DNA of 64,000 bases. Origin: Ensifer oleiphilus. GTDB taxonomy: Bacteria; Pseudomonadota; Alphaproteobacteria; Rhizobiales; Rhizobiaceae. Below, piece after piece: positions 9,657 to 19,008 of the stretch; positions within the stretch are counted from its first letter, which is position 1; each line of letters opens with the position of its first letter. The stretch lies in the NCBI RefSeq assembly GCF_013371465.1, contig NZ_JABWDU010000014.1:1-64000 (forward strand), written 5' to 3'. Made by a program: the position numbers and the translations under genes. The notes under the pieces are model-generated. The model ran no database searches. It worked only from the letters and a program-made list of their open reading frames with translations, and had not been told where the DNA came from.

Positions 9657-10508
9657 TTACACCTCGTCGCGATTGCGCTTTGCCACCGCGTGCTCGATTG
9701 GCGGCAGCCGGTACATGGCCGCCGCTATGTCGCGCTGCGCGGCCACTATCTGCTCGTGATCGCTGGGCAGAAGCACGGCAACGTCGGTGATACCGAGATC
9801 GGCCAGTTGATAGGGCGTGCCATGACCATACTCCAGGTGGCCGCGGCCGATGATGCCGACGACGAGCGGCCCGCCTTCACCATGCGCCTCGGCAATATTG
9901 CAGGCAAAGGCGCGGTCCCAGGTCTGCTGCGCCCGCACGAAGCGGTCGAAGGCCGGGTCCTCAGCCGAGGTGGCTTTTCTCGCCGGCGATCCGCCGCCGG
10001 TGATATCGAACAGATATTGCCGGTAGGCTGATGTCGCAGGCTTTGCCGGCGTAACGCCGTCACGGTCTTCCGGCGCGATCGCCTCCCACCCGAGCTTGCC
10101 CACCTCTGTCACCAGCGGCCGCCGGCAGTTCAATGCCTTCATCGGAATCTTGAATTGCCGGCAGAAATCGAAGATCGGCATGTAGAGATCAGCCGGAAAT
10201 CCCCAGACGGTTTGCCAGCCAACCTTTTCAAGAAATGCCTCATTGTCGAGATCTCCCGCGCCCCAGGCGTCAAGGACGGGCTGGGTGGCACGCGGAAACA
10301 TCTCGAAACCGACGACGAGGTTGGTATTGTGGGCGTAGAGGCCGGCCGTGACGTGAAGCTGCCAGCGATGGATGTCGTAACGGTCGTGCGTTTCGCCGAG
10401 AAGCACCGCCTGTTTGCTGGACAAACGGTTCATCAGGTCGTCGTGGCAGATTTCCTTGCCAGTCGAGGACACGATCCATGTGCCCGGCTTGTGTTCGATT
10501 GCAGTCAA
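9657..10508 (-). CDS. ChaN-like haem-binding family protein (Cofac_haem_bdg)
   Basis: The family signature is clear: LLGETHDRYDIHRWQL near the N-terminus, then VVGFEMFPRATQPVLD, and a C-terminal VVGIIGRGHLEYGHGTPYQL that includes the conserved GxGH. ChaN of Campylobacter is an iron-regulated haem-binding lipoprotein. I see no lipobox or signal here, so location is unclear. The frame is open to 10640, but that part overlaps the upstream gene. TTG 10508, preceded by GAGG eight bases upstream, gives a 283-aa product of normal length starting 15 bases after the upstream stop. It is the last gene of the TonB receptor/ABC/HemS-like operon, which supports a role in haem or iron handling. Confidence 0.75.
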   Translation of the reverse strand: MTAIEHKPGTWIVSSTGKEICHDDLMNRLSSKQAVLLGETHDRYDIHRWQLHVTAGLYAHNTNLVVGFEMFPRATQPVLDAWGAGDLDNEAFLEKVGWQTVWGFPADLYMPIFDFCRQFKIPMKALNCRRPLVTEVGKLGWEAIAPEDRDGVTPAKPATSAYRQYLFDITGGGSPARKATSAEDPAFDRFVRAQQTWDRAFACNIAEAHGEGGPLVVGIIGRGHLEYGHGTPYQLADLGITDVAVLLPSDHEQIVAAQRDIAAAMYRLPPIEHAVAKRNRDEV

Positions 10509-10522
10509 CGCCGTATCCTCGA

Positions 10523-11257
10523 TCAGTTGGCCGGGCGAAACGCCGCAGCGGTCTTGGCGCGAAGGGTGAGCCCGGTGGGGCGCTCGTCCTTGCTGTATGC
10601 GACAAGCACCGCCTCGTCTTCTGTCGCCTCTTCCTGCCAACGCGAGACGGTGCCGCCGAGCAGATGAAGATGGAAGTCAGAGGTCATCACGTTGATAAAG
10701 CCCATGGCGGGGCTGACCTTCTCGACGACGCCGCTCCAGCGCTGCGAGAAGCCCAGTTGATCGAAGGCAATGATGATGGTCGCGGCCGAGGCGAGGGCTG
10801 CATTGAGCGGTGTCAGGCCCGGATCATCCGTTGAGACCTCGGCCCGCTCGTTTCTTTCCGCTTTTGGCCGCTCGACCGGGTCGACCTCGGTCGAAAGACC
10901 CGCAAGTGCTGCCTCGAACGGTTCGAGACCGCCGAAGCCGACGACGCTGAAAACGGGCACGCCATCGGCACCGTTGAAATCGATACGCGGATAGACCTGA
11001 TCCTGCATGACGCTCGACGTGTCGATGACGACAGCCGAAACGAGCCGCGGATCGAGGCGGCTGTCATGGTCCTTGCCGCGACAGACAAGGAAGGCGCCGT
11101 CCTCTTCGACATGCTCGACCGGGCCGATGCGTTCGTGGGTGACGCCATTGCGCTTGCCGATGATCATCAGCTTGCCGATATCGGGCAGTCTTCGCACGAC
11201 CGTATCAGGTGTTTCGAGAACGAAGCGGCGGCGGGTTGCGGAAGCAGGCTCTGTCAT
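10523..11257 (-). CDS. HemS/ChuX-like haem-utilisation protein (putative)
   Basis: This soluble 244-aa protein has no signal peptide. The C-terminal half (IIIAFDQLGFSQRWSGVVEK, then MTSDFHLHLLGG) resembles the beta-sheet core of HemS/ChuX haem-carrier or haem-degrading proteins. The N-terminal half carries LPDIGKLMIIGKRNGVTHE. At 244 aa it is shorter than two-repeat HemS (~350) and longer than ChuX (~165). Its position between the ABC protein and the ChaN-like protein, in an operon headed by a haem-type TonB receptor, is the main support. Family assignment by eye is tentative. Confidence 0.55.
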   Translation of the reverse strand: MTEPASATRRRFVLETPDTVVRRLPDIGKLMIIGKRNGVTHERIGPVEHVEEDGAFLVCRGKDHDSRLDPRLVSAVVIDTSSVMQDQVYPRIDFNGADGVPVFSVVGFGGLEPFEAALAGLSTEVDPVERPKAERNERAEVSTDDPGLTPLNAALASAATIIIAFDQLGFSQRWSGVVEKVSPAMGFINVMTSDFHLHLLGGTVSRWQEEATEDEAVLVAYSKDERPTGLTLRAKTAAAFRPAN

Positions 11258-11301
11258 GTGTTGTCTCGCGGTTGCAGAAGGGAACAGGATAGGTGGTGCC
11301 G

Positions 11302-13002
11302 CTAGGCGGCTGCCAAGGCTTGTGTCGTCGTCACATCGACGGCTCGGATGTCGAAAAGTGTCTGCGGCGCGCGATGGGCGATCAGGATCAGTGCGGTTTG
11401 AGGCAGACGGTGCCGGACGAGTGACAGGAGTTTCGCCTCGGCCGCAGGATCGAGGGCGCTGGTCGCTTCGTCAAGGATCGCCCAGCGCGGCGCGTGTAAC
11501 AGCAGGCGGGCGATCGCCAGCCGCTGCAGCTCTCCGCCGGACAGCCCTTCGGTCGCTTCGAGACCGGCAGCCCCGTTATCGACCACACGCTGCTCCAGTC
11601 CGACATCGCAAAGCGCAGCGCGGATCTGCTCCTCGCCGAAACGTTCGACCGTCGATGGATAGGCGGTCGCTTCGACCAGCGTGCCGAGTGGCAGGTAAGG
11701 CTTCTGCGGCAGGAACATCCAGCCTTCCCGCGGACGCCTGATCTCACCGGTGCCGTGTGGCCAGAGACCGGCAACGGCTTTCATCAAGGTGGTCTTTCCG
11801 ATGCCGGACGGACCGCGCAGCCAGACGGACTCGCCGGGACTCACAGTCAGGTTCTCGATTGCCAGAAGGCTGCGGCCATCGGGCGTATCCAGAAGAAGGG
11901 CGTTCAGACGGAAGACATCGCTTCGTTCCAGGCGCTGAATGCTGGCGTCAGGGCCGGTGCTTGCGGTTGCCGACTGCATGAAAGCATCCAGGCGCGAGGC
12001 GGTGGCGACGAGATCGGCAAGGTCGCGATAGGAGAAGATAAACCAGGAAAGTGTCGTGACCACCTGGGAGAAGGCCGTGCTCAACTGCATGAGGCCGCCG
12101 AAGGCGACATGGCCTGCGAGATAGCCCGGCAAGGCGATGAAGAGCGGTATCCTCAGGACGGAGTGGTTGAACGGATAGGTGAAGCCGCCGAGGATCAATT
12201 CGCGGGTAATCAGCTTTCTCCAGTTCGCGGCAAGTGCGTCGAAGCGCGAACGGAATATCCGCTTCTCGGCGTCTTCTCCGTTCGAGAGCGCGACCTCGTC
12301 AAAACTTGTGCGCCACCTGGCCATCGCATAGCGGAAGTCGGCCTCGCGGTGTTGCTGCTCGGAGAAAAGGCGCTTGAGCGGCCGGCCGAGCAGGTGCGTC
12401 AACCCGCTGCAAACAGCGACATAGAGAAACGCGGCCCAGACCATGTAATGCGGTATTTCGAGGTCGATACCGACGAATGCAAGCGACAGCGGAAAGTTGG
12501 AGAGGCTCCAGAGAATGGCGACGAAGGAAACAAGGCCGACGACGCGGGAGATAAGGTCGAGGGTCTCGCTGAGCATGCCGCTGACGAACAGTCGGCAATC
12601 CTCGGCGATACGCTGATCAGGGTTGTCTATTCTGTCGGTCTTGGCCTGGGCAAGATGCCAGAAGGCCTTGTTGGCTGTCCAACGGTCGATGGCGATATCC
12701 GTCAATGTCCGGCGCCAGCGGATCTCGAGAACCTTGCGCAGATATTCTGCCAACAGATGCCGGGCCGAATTCAAGGCGATGATGACGGCAAAGATGCCGA
12801 TCTGTCTGAGGACTTCGGGTCCGTTGACCTTTTCGAGCGCGGAATAAAAGGCGCCGGTCCATTCGACCAGGCGCACGCTGGCATAGACGCTACCGAGCGT
12901 CAGCGCGGTAATCAGCAGGAACAGCAAAAGATTGGCCCTTCCGCCCGGTGAGCGGACACAGAGGCCGATGAGGCGCTGGAATTGACCGGCGATCTTGAAC
13001 AT
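11302..13002 (-). CDS. SbmA/BacA-like ABC transporter, fused permease and ATPase (YddA type)
   Basis: An N-terminal membrane domain of the ABC_membrane_2/SbmA-BacA class has helices at LLLFLLITALTLGSVYASV, in the VIIALNSARHLLAEYL region and further ones to ~residue 330. It is joined to an ATPase with Walker A LRGPSGIGKTTLMKA, signature LSGGELQRLAIARLLL and Walker B WAILDEATSALD, followed by a switch His in LILIAHR. The ATPase is complete, unlike BacA itself. I chose ATG 13002 (preceded by GGAGCG) over an upstream in-frame ATG at 13032. It lies 64 bp after the TonB receptor on the same strand, so it may move haem, a siderophore or a peptide across the inner membrane. The substrate is inferred only from context. 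Confidence 0.82.
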   Translation of the reverse strand: MFKIAGQFQRLIGLCVRSPGGRANLLLFLLITALTLGSVYASVRLVEWTGAFYSALEKVNGPEVLRQIGIFAVIIALNSARHLLAEYLRKVLEIRWRRTLTDIAIDRWTANKAFWHLAQAKTDRIDNPDQRIAEDCRLFVSGMLSETLDLISRVVGLVSFVAILWSLSNFPLSLAFVGIDLEIPHYMVWAAFLYVAVCSGLTHLLGRPLKRLFSEQQHREADFRYAMARWRTSFDEVALSNGEDAEKRIFRSRFDALAANWRKLITRELILGGFTYPFNHSVLRIPLFIALPGYLAGHVAFGGLMQLSTAFSQVVTTLSWFIFSYRDLADLVATASRLDAFMQSATASTGPDASIQRLERSDVFRLNALLLDTPDGRSLLAIENLTVSPGESVWLRGPSGIGKTTLMKAVAGLWPHGTGEIRRPREGWMFLPQKPYLPLGTLVEATAYPSTVERFGEEQIRAALCDVGLEQRVVDNGAAGLEATEGLSGGELQRLAIARLLLHAPRWAILDEATSALDPAAEAKLLSLVRHRLPQTALILIAHRAPQTLFDIRAVDVTTTQALAAA

Positions 13003-13066
13003 TCTGCGCTCCTGCCTTGGGAATGGAGGCATGCGCGGCGGTTGCCGCGCATGCCGGGCTCATCGA

Positions 13067-15385
13067 TCAGAAGCGCACCGTCGCGCCGAGCTTGAAAACG
13101 CGCCCCGGAGCGGTCTGCAGCTCGAGCGGATTGACATTGGCTGTGGCGACGGATGGGGCGATACGATCGTAGCCGGTGAGCGTGTTGGGGAAGTAGCGGC
13201 GATCGAAGATGTTCTCGATACCGGCGGTCAACTCGACATTTTCCCTTGGCGTCCATTTCGCATAGGCATCGAAGACGGCGTAGCCTGGAACCAGGTAATC
13301 GGCAGGATCGCTGTTCTGCGTGCGTCCCGCCGCGAACGTACCGAAGACCTCGAACTGAAGGCCGTAGTCCGGCAGTTCATGCTTGAGGCCGAGGACGGCG
13401 GTGAGCGGCGTGGCCCCATCGAAGGCGGTGGCTGCCGCCCCGGCGGAAGTGCGCTGGCGCCCCTTCGTCCACGTGATGTTCGCCGATGCTGTCGTGTAGT
13501 CGAGAACTTCGTATTCGCCGCCGAATTCGATCCCCCACAACGCCACGTCTTCGACGTTGTTGGAGGTGTAGCCCACGACCGGGACGCCTCCAGGGCCAAC
13601 CAGCGTGACCGGTTGCAGGCTGCGGATGAAGTTCGTGTAGTCGGCGTAGAAGGTTGCCACGGTGAAATAGCCGCGATCCAGTTCGCCGCGGAAGCCGATT
13701 TCATAACTGTCGACCGATTCCGGCTTCAGGTTGGGGTTCGGCACGAGCGAACTGCCGGTGAATGGGTCGGTGCTCGACTGGAAGAGCTGCGCCGACGTCG
13801 GCATCTTGAAGCCCTCGCCATAGGAGGCATAGGCGGAATAGGTGTCGTCGAACTTGTAGACGGCGCCGACGCGTTTCAGCAGCTCGGTATTTTCCTGCTT
13901 TTGCGGGCGGAAACCCGGCAGCCCCGGATAGCTGGCATCACCCGTCGGATCGATCGAGTAGTAGGCAAGGCGCACGCCGGGATTGACCGTCAGGCGGCCA
14001 TCCAGGAACTCGATATTGTCTTCGAGATAGAAGTCGGCACGCTCGGTGTCGACGCGAGGGAAGCTGAAGCCCTGGTTGATCGCCGTGGTCGTTGTGCCGG
14101 TCAGCGAGTTGTAGGTACTGTTGATACCGGCGTAGTCACCCTTGGTTCGGTCGCCGTCAAAGCCGTAGGTCAACGTGTGGTGCGTGGATCCCAGATCGAA
14201 GGACGACTGCAGCTGGATATCCGCTTCGAGGAAGTCCTCGCTGTAGTTGCGGTACTGGTCATGCAGCTGGACGCGATTGGAGTAGACCCGGCGCTGTCGG
14301 CTGTCGGTCTCGCGCTTCTGCGGCGACCATGTGAGGTTCCAGTTGATGCTGTCGAGCCACGCTGCCCCGACCTGCCAATCATGTTCGAGCGAAATGCGCT
14401 TGCGGCTCATTTCCAGATCGCGAACGTAGGGATCGTTCACATAGGCCGTCGTAGACGGAATGCCCGTGGTGGAGGCCGACATGTCATAGAGTTGCAGCAC
14501 TCGCGTGTCGCGGCCGAAAAGCTCACCGGTCAGCTTGAACGTATGCTGGGCGTCCGGTGTCCAGACAACCTTGGCAAGCGCGTTGTCCACGTCGGTGTCG
14601 GCAGGGAACAGGCGGTCGCAACCGATGGTGAGGCGCGAGCAACCCCAGATGCCGCCGTCGGCGCGCGCCTTTCTGAGTTCTGCTTCGCTCGAAGACACCT
14701 GGCCGTAGCTGCCAAGAACTTCTACGTCGCCGAAGTCGTAGGCAGCGGTGACCTGCTTGCGCCAACTGTTGTCGAGGCTGTCATAGCCGGTCCTGACCTC
14801 CACGGCCCAGGGCTTGGTCGGGTCGGTCAAAAGATCCGACGGATCGAGCGTCTGGAACATGACGGCACCGCCAAGCGCATCGGCGCCCCACAGCACCGAG
14901 TTCGGTCCGCGGACGATCTCCACGGATTTGAAATTGCTCATGTCGAAGAAATCGCGGCTGCCGTCGATGATTCCCTCCTGCACGCGGGAGCCATCGACCG
15001 TCAATAACACCCGGTTCCCGCCCATGCCGCGGATGGTGAAGCTGTTGAGCTGGCCCCATGGATTGGTGATCGAGGTGGTGCGGTTGACGCTGATACCAGG
15101 CTCATGGCGAACCAGGTCCTGGATGTCGCGGACGTTATGATCGGTGATCTCCTCGCGGGTGATGACCAAAATCGATTGCGGCACGTCGAGGACCTTTTTT
15201 GCGCCGCGCGTCGAGGTGACGACGATGCGCTCCAGCGGCGTTTCTTCCTGCACGCGCCGGGCGGTTTTGTCCTGCGCCTGGGTGTGCACCGGCAGCGCCA
15301 ATGCCAGGGCGGTGACGCCGGTCAACAGCGCCCGGCGGTGCTTGCTCGCCAGCGTGTGAAGTTCGAATGTTGCTGCAGTCCCCAT
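13067..15385 (-). CDS. TonB-dependent haem/haemoprotein outer-membrane receptor
   Basis: This 772-aa receptor begins with a signal peptide (core LLTGVTALALALPVHTQAQ), then a TonB box-like ERIVVTSTR. The plug follows (VLDVPQSILVITREEI, QDLVRHEPGISVN, FTIRGMGGNRVLLTVDG), and then a 22-strand-type barrel ending in aromatic VRF. The haem-receptor 'NPNL' box is present as VPNPNLKPESVDSYEIG, and the region aligned to the FRAP box reads GEGFKMPTSAQLF. Start ATG 15385 has GAGGGG eight bases upstream. It heads the haem operon. I looked for Irr (ICE) and RirA boxes upstream and saw none convincing, so iron control is not shown by the sequence. Confidence 0.9.
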   Translation of the reverse strand: MGTAATFELHTLASKHRRALLTGVTALALALPVHTQAQDKTARRVQEETPLERIVVTSTRGAKKVLDVPQSILVITREEITDHNVRDIQDLVRHEPGISVNRTTSITNPWGQLNSFTIRGMGGNRVLLTVDGSRVQEGIIDGSRDFFDMSNFKSVEIVRGPNSVLWGADALGGAVMFQTLDPSDLLTDPTKPWAVEVRTGYDSLDNSWRKQVTAAYDFGDVEVLGSYGQVSSSEAELRKARADGGIWGCSRLTIGCDRLFPADTDVDNALAKVVWTPDAQHTFKLTGELFGRDTRVLQLYDMSASTTGIPSTTAYVNDPYVRDLEMSRKRISLEHDWQVGAAWLDSINWNLTWSPQKRETDSRQRRVYSNRVQLHDQYRNYSEDFLEADIQLQSSFDLGSTHHTLTYGFDGDRTKGDYAGINSTYNSLTGTTTTAINQGFSFPRVDTERADFYLEDNIEFLDGRLTVNPGVRLAYYSIDPTGDASYPGLPGFRPQKQENTELLKRVGAVYKFDDTYSAYASYGEGFKMPTSAQLFQSSTDPFTGSSLVPNPNLKPESVDSYEIGFRGELDRGYFTVATFYADYTNFIRSLQPVTLVGPGGVPVVGYTSNNVEDVALWGIEFGGEYEVLDYTTASANITWTKGRQRTSAGAAATAFDGATPLTAVLGLKHELPDYGLQFEVFGTFAAGRTQNSDPADYLVPGYAVFDAYAKWTPRENVELTAGIENIFDRRYFPNTLTGYDRIAPSVATANVNPLELQTAPGRVFKLGATVRF

Positions 15386-15450
15386 GCCCGACCCCTCGAG
15401 AATTGAATAAAATCAATGCGAGGCCTTGTATTGAAACATGAGTAAAAGAA

Positions 15451-15744
15451 TCAAGTTAAAATATTGCATGTCCCGTTTTGTCGCACCTCACGTCGCATTT
15501 CGACCAACGGCAACCGGCGCCAGCAGGCATCGACATAACGTCGGCCGGCGAGTTCGAAATGGTGGCAAACTAAGGGCGCACGCCTGTTCGTGCGGGCAGA
15601 TTCGGATGGCTCGCGAACGAAGCCGTCAAAGGCAGCGTCCTCATCAGCTGCGACGGTTTGACCCGTGGGAACGAGGGCAGCAAGGCTTAGGAATGTTGTG
15701 ATCTTGCAGGACGGCCGGTTGAATCCTTGGCGGCGTTGGATCAT
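15451..15744 (-). CDS. Small putative exported protein
   Basis: This 97-aa frame starts at ATG 15744 with a good GGGAG ribosome site. It has a basic N-terminus and a hydrophobic stretch ITTFLSLAALVPTGQTVAAD that looks like a signal peptide. The mature part has three Cys and several Arg. It ends 65 bp before the TonB receptor on the same strand and is divergent from the exported protein at 15818, leaving 73 bp for both promoters. I recognise no family. It could be a chance frame; the ribosome site and signal-like start are the reasons for keeping it. Confidence 0.42.
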   Translation of the reverse strand: MIQRRQGFNRPSCKITTFLSLAALVPTGQTVAADEDAAFDGFVREPSESARTNRRAPLVCHHFELAGRRYVDACWRRLPLVEMRREVRQNGTCNILT

Positions 15745-15817
15745 GCCTGCAACTCCCGATCGAGGAGCGCCCCGTACGCGGAGGCCCTCCCATCACCGGC
15801 CAATTGGAGTTGTCAGT

Positions 15818-16351
15818 TTGTTTTCAAGAATTTTCCTGCCGGCAGCCGCCGTCGTCACCCTGCTGAGCCCGGCTGCAGCCTTCGCATCCGGAAACGCTCC
15901 GGCCTTTTATGATGGCGCCCTTTGCAAGCCACCCTACACGATGCAATCGGCAACCGAACTCTATGACGCCGCCGAGAAGCTGGCGAAACCCGACACATCG
16001 TTGCTGACGGCCTATGTCTACAAACTGCCGTCCGACATCGGGCAGGACGGTTTCAAGACCCATGAGGTTGTCTTTGCCGGGAGCTCCGTCGGCGTCCTGA
16101 TCGAAGGCGCGCGTGCAGATGAACTGGCGGCTCGCTACCAGCTCGAGCCTGAAAAAAGCAGCATTCTCGGCACGTCCACCAAGGGCTATGCGCGGGTTCT
16201 GCCCGATGCCGAGCAGCCGACGGCGGACATGGGTATCGTTTCGGTCATCGCGCGTGAAAGTGATGCCATTCCGGGCAAGACCTTGCTTGCATGCGAGTTC
16301 GTATCGCATGTGGATCGGGAAGCGCTCAAGGGCCTTGAAGGCGGCAACTAG
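15818..16351 (+). CDS. Exported protein of unknown function
   Basis: The mature region (NAPAFYDGALCKPPYTMQSA onward) is a compact ~150-aa secreted protein with two Cys (one near its start, one in LLACEF near the end) that could form a disulfide. The frame is open upstream to 15665, but TTG 15818 with GGAG eight bases before it gives a textbook signal peptide, FSRIFLPAAAVVTLLSPAAA. ATG 15743 is the alternative start and would add 25 residues. No domain is recognised. About 230 bp without a gene separates it from the CNNM protein downstream, with no clear terminator. Confidence 0.65.
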   Translation: MFSRIFLPAAAVVTLLSPAAAFASGNAPAFYDGALCKPPYTMQSATELYDAAEKLAKPDTSLLTAYVYKLPSDIGQDGFKTHEVVFAGSSVGVLIEGARADELAARYQLEPEKSSILGTSTKGYARVLPDAEQPTADMGIVSVIARESDAIPGKTLLACEFVSHVDREALKGLEGGN

Positions 16352-16585
16352 AGCGCCGTGCGTTCGGAGCAACGCCCCAAGAATGCTGTCGTGCTTTGAT
16401 TCCGAAGCACCTTTTCTGCCTTCTATGGTTCCGCTTGAAAGCGGAATGTTCCAGAGGCAAGCGCATTTCCGGATGCAGGCAGCATGATGAAGAATGCCTG
16501 CATCCCGTCTGACGTGTGCGGCAAGAGCATGTTAGGCTGACCGCGGTATCAACAGTACGAGGCGCCCCGCGCCCGAAGGGAGACT

Positions 16586-17902
16586 ATGTCCGGCTCGGAT
16601 GGCAGTATTTTCGATTATCTCGGAATACTGGCCGTGTTTCTGCTCGTCGCCGCCAACGGCTTTTTCGTTGCGGCCGAGTTTTCCCTGGTGTCCGTCCGGC
16701 GTAGCCGGGTGACGGAACTGGTAGCCCAAAGGCGCATGAATGCGGGCGCGCTCCAGCATGCCGTCGACAATCTCGATTCCAACCTAGCCGCCACGCAGCT
16801 CGGCATCACCATTTCGTCCCTGGCACTAGGCTGGGTGGGCGAGCCGGCTCTGGCGCACCTGATCGAGCCGCTGTTGAAAGCGCTCCCGATGGCGTGGGCA
16901 TCGTTCGGTTCGCATGCGATCGCGGTGGCGATTTCCTTCATCATCATCACCGCCCTTCACATCGTGCTCGGGGAGCTGGCACCGAAAAGCCTGGCGCTGC
17001 AGCGCAGCGAGGGCACGGCCCTTGCGGTCGTGCGACCGCTCGGGCTCTTTCTGTTTCTGTTGCGCCCGGCAATCCTCACGCTCAACGGCCTCGGCAATCT
17101 CGTGCTTCGCCTGGTCGGGCTGCGGCCGGGCACCGGCGAGGCGTCGATGCATTCGCCGACCGAATTGAAACTGCTCGTCGCCGAAAGCCAGGAAGCCGGA
17201 CTTCTGGATGTTGCCCAGCAGGAACTGGTCGAGCGGATCTTCAACATCGGCGACCGCCGGATATCCGATTTCATGACGCCGCGCATGGAGGTCGACTGGA
17301 TCGATGCCGACGACACGCGCGACGAGATCCTTCGCACCATCCGGGATTGCCACCATGAGCAGTTGCTGATCGGCCGCGGCGGCATCGACTATCCGCTGGG
17401 CATGGTGCTGAAGAAGGATCTGCTCGACCAGTTGCTGGACGGCCAGACGCTCGATCCGATAAAGGCGATGCGAGAACCGCTGGTGCTGCACGAATCGGCA
17501 CGCGTCTTCCGCGTCCTCGAAACGTTCAAGACGGCACCGGTACGGCTGGCGATCATCGTTGACGAATATGGCAGTCTCGAAGGCATCATCACCCAGACCG
17601 ATCTGCTCGAAGCGATTGCCGGCGACCTGCCGGATACGGAGGCGAACGATCCTGATATCGTCACCCGCTCGGACGGCTCGCTACTGATCGAAGGGCTGAT
17701 GTCGGCGCACGACGCCTTCGAGCGGCTTGGTATTCACGATCGTCCCGAAGGCGATTTCCACACCATTGCCGGCTTCGCGCTGCAGATCCTCGGCCATCTT
17801 CCGCATGTGGGCGAAACCTTCGATTTTCAGGACTGGCGCTTCGAGATCGTCGACATGGACGGCATGCGCATCGACAAGCTTTTGGCATCGCGCCAGGAGT
17901 GA
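16586..17902 (+). CDS. HlyC/CorC-family CNNM transmembrane protein with CBS pair
   Basis: This 438-aa inner-membrane protein has an N-terminal CNNM (DUF21) domain with three to four membrane segments (LAVFLLVAANGFFVAAEFSL, LGITISSLALGWVGEPALA, IAVAISFIIITALHIVLGE, LFLFLLRPAILTLNGLG). The marker GELAPKSLAL follows helix three. Next comes a CBS pair starting at ISDFMTPRMEVDWIDADD and including VRLAIIVDEYGSLEGIITQTD, then a C-terminal transporter-associated (CorC_HlyC) domain with EGDFHTIAGFALQILGHLP. The family takes part in Mg/Co efflux or homeostasis. Although called haemolysins in older annotation, a toxin role is not implied. It appears monocistronic. Confidence 0.92.
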   Translation: MSGSDGSIFDYLGILAVFLLVAANGFFVAAEFSLVSVRRSRVTELVAQRRMNAGALQHAVDNLDSNLAATQLGITISSLALGWVGEPALAHLIEPLLKALPMAWASFGSHAIAVAISFIIITALHIVLGELAPKSLALQRSEGTALAVVRPLGLFLFLLRPAILTLNGLGNLVLRLVGLRPGTGEASMHSPTELKLLVAESQEAGLLDVAQQELVERIFNIGDRRISDFMTPRMEVDWIDADDTRDEILRTIRDCHHEQLLIGRGGIDYPLGMVLKKDLLDQLLDGQTLDPIKAMREPLVLHESARVFRVLETFKTAPVRLAIIVDEYGSLEGIITQTDLLEAIAGDLPDTEANDPDIVTRSDGSLLIEGLMSAHDAFERLGIHDRPEGDFHTIAGFALQILGHLPHVGETFDFQDWRFEIVDMDGMRIDKLLASRQE

Positions 17903-17953
17903 CGCCAGCGCCTTGGAGTTCGCCTGGCCCGACCGGCCAGGCGAAGCGGCTGA

Positions 17954-19000
17954 TCAAAGCGTTGCCAGCGCCCGGTTCGACAGGGTGCCACCATAGGCCT
18001 CGCGAATGGCAAGCTTGTTTTCAAGCGCGATCACGATCTCCTCGGCGAAATCGATCTTGTGCAGCGCCTGAATATGCGGCAGCCCGCCGGGGGTGAAGAC
18101 GTTGATCTCCAGCACCTTGTCGCCGACGATGTCGAGGCCGACCAGGAACATGCCGTCGTCGATCAGTTTCGGGCGGAGTTTTTCGGCAATCGCCAAGATG
18201 GCGGGCGTGATGGCTGCCGCCTCCGCGGTGCCGCTTGCGTGGATGTTGGAGCGCACTTCGCCCTTCGCAGGCACACGGCGGAAGGCGGCGTAGACGTCGC
18301 CACGGACTAGCGGGCGGCCGTTCATCAGGAACAGCCGGATGTCGCCGGCGGTGGCTTCCGGCAGATAACTCTGGGCGATGAGATAGCCGACCTCGCTGAC
18401 GGCTTCGAAGATCTGGTTGAGATTGGCCTCATCGCTGGACTTGATCTTGAAGACGTTCTTGCCGCCCGACCCCTGCAGGGGCTTCAGTATGACGCCGCCT
18501 CGGTGGTCGTCGATGAAGGCGCGGATTTCCTCGATGTTCTTCGAGATCAGCGTCGTCGGGCGCACCGCCTGGGGAAAGTCCTGGAAGTAGAGCTTGTTCT
18601 GGGCCAGCGAAAGACCGGAGGGATCGTTGACGACGATCGCGCCGCGTTCCGAGGCGAGACGGCCGAAATTCGCACCGACATTGGCGGCCCAGGGGCGGCC
18701 CTCGGCATCTTCGGAGGGGTCATTGCGCAGGAATAGCACATCGATCTCGCTGACATCGACCACGCTCATCTTCGCATCGTCGGCCTTGAGCGCTGAAATG
18801 AACGTTTCCGGCTTTTTCGGCTTGGTGCCGTTGAGACTGCGAGCCCGGATCATCAGCCTGTCGTCGGGCCGCAGGATGAAATCCGCGGGTGTGACGTAGC
18901 AGATCTCGTGCCCTCGGGAGAGCGCGGCGAGCGCCAGAGATGTCGTCGTGTAGGACGCGGTTTCGAGTTCTATCGAATTGACGAAGAAGGCAATGCGCAT
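17954..19000 (-). CDS. GshB-like ATP-grasp ligase
   Basis: This 348-aa protein begins MRIAFFVNSIELE. It shows the glutathione-synthetase-like order: VLFLRNDP, then NDPSGLSLAQNKLYF, the ATP-grasp loop GGVILKPLQGSGGKNVFKI, QSYLPEATAGDIRLFLMNG, and metal-binding VLEINVFTPGGLPHIQ. True GshB proteins are slightly shorter (~315 aa), and rhizobia normally carry gshB elsewhere, so this is probably a paralogue joining an amino acid or amine to a carboxylate. It is the last gene of a three-gene operon, 8 bp after the DUF1704 gene, downstream of an N-formylglutamate amidohydrolase-like gene. Confidence 0.82.
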   Translation of the reverse strand: MRIAFFVNSIELETASYTTTSLALAALSRGHEICYVTPADFILRPDDRLMIRARSLNGTKPKKPETFISALKADDAKMSVVDVSEIDVLFLRNDPSEDAEGRPWAANVGANFGRLASERGAIVVNDPSGLSLAQNKLYFQDFPQAVRPTTLISKNIEEIRAFIDDHRGGVILKPLQGSGGKNVFKIKSSDEANLNQIFEAVSEVGYLIAQSYLPEATAGDIRLFLMNGRPLVRGDVYAAFRRVPAKGEVRSNIHASGTAEAAAITPAILAIAEKLRPKLIDDGMFLVGLDIVGDKVLEINVFTPGGLPHIQALHKIDFAEEIVIALENKLAIREAYGGTLSNRALATL

Positions 19001-19008
19001 CAGGTCTC

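Noticed and set aside
12995-15007. 670-codon rightward frame
   Set aside because: Antisense to the TonB receptor, which has a signal peptide, plug motifs and NPNL box.
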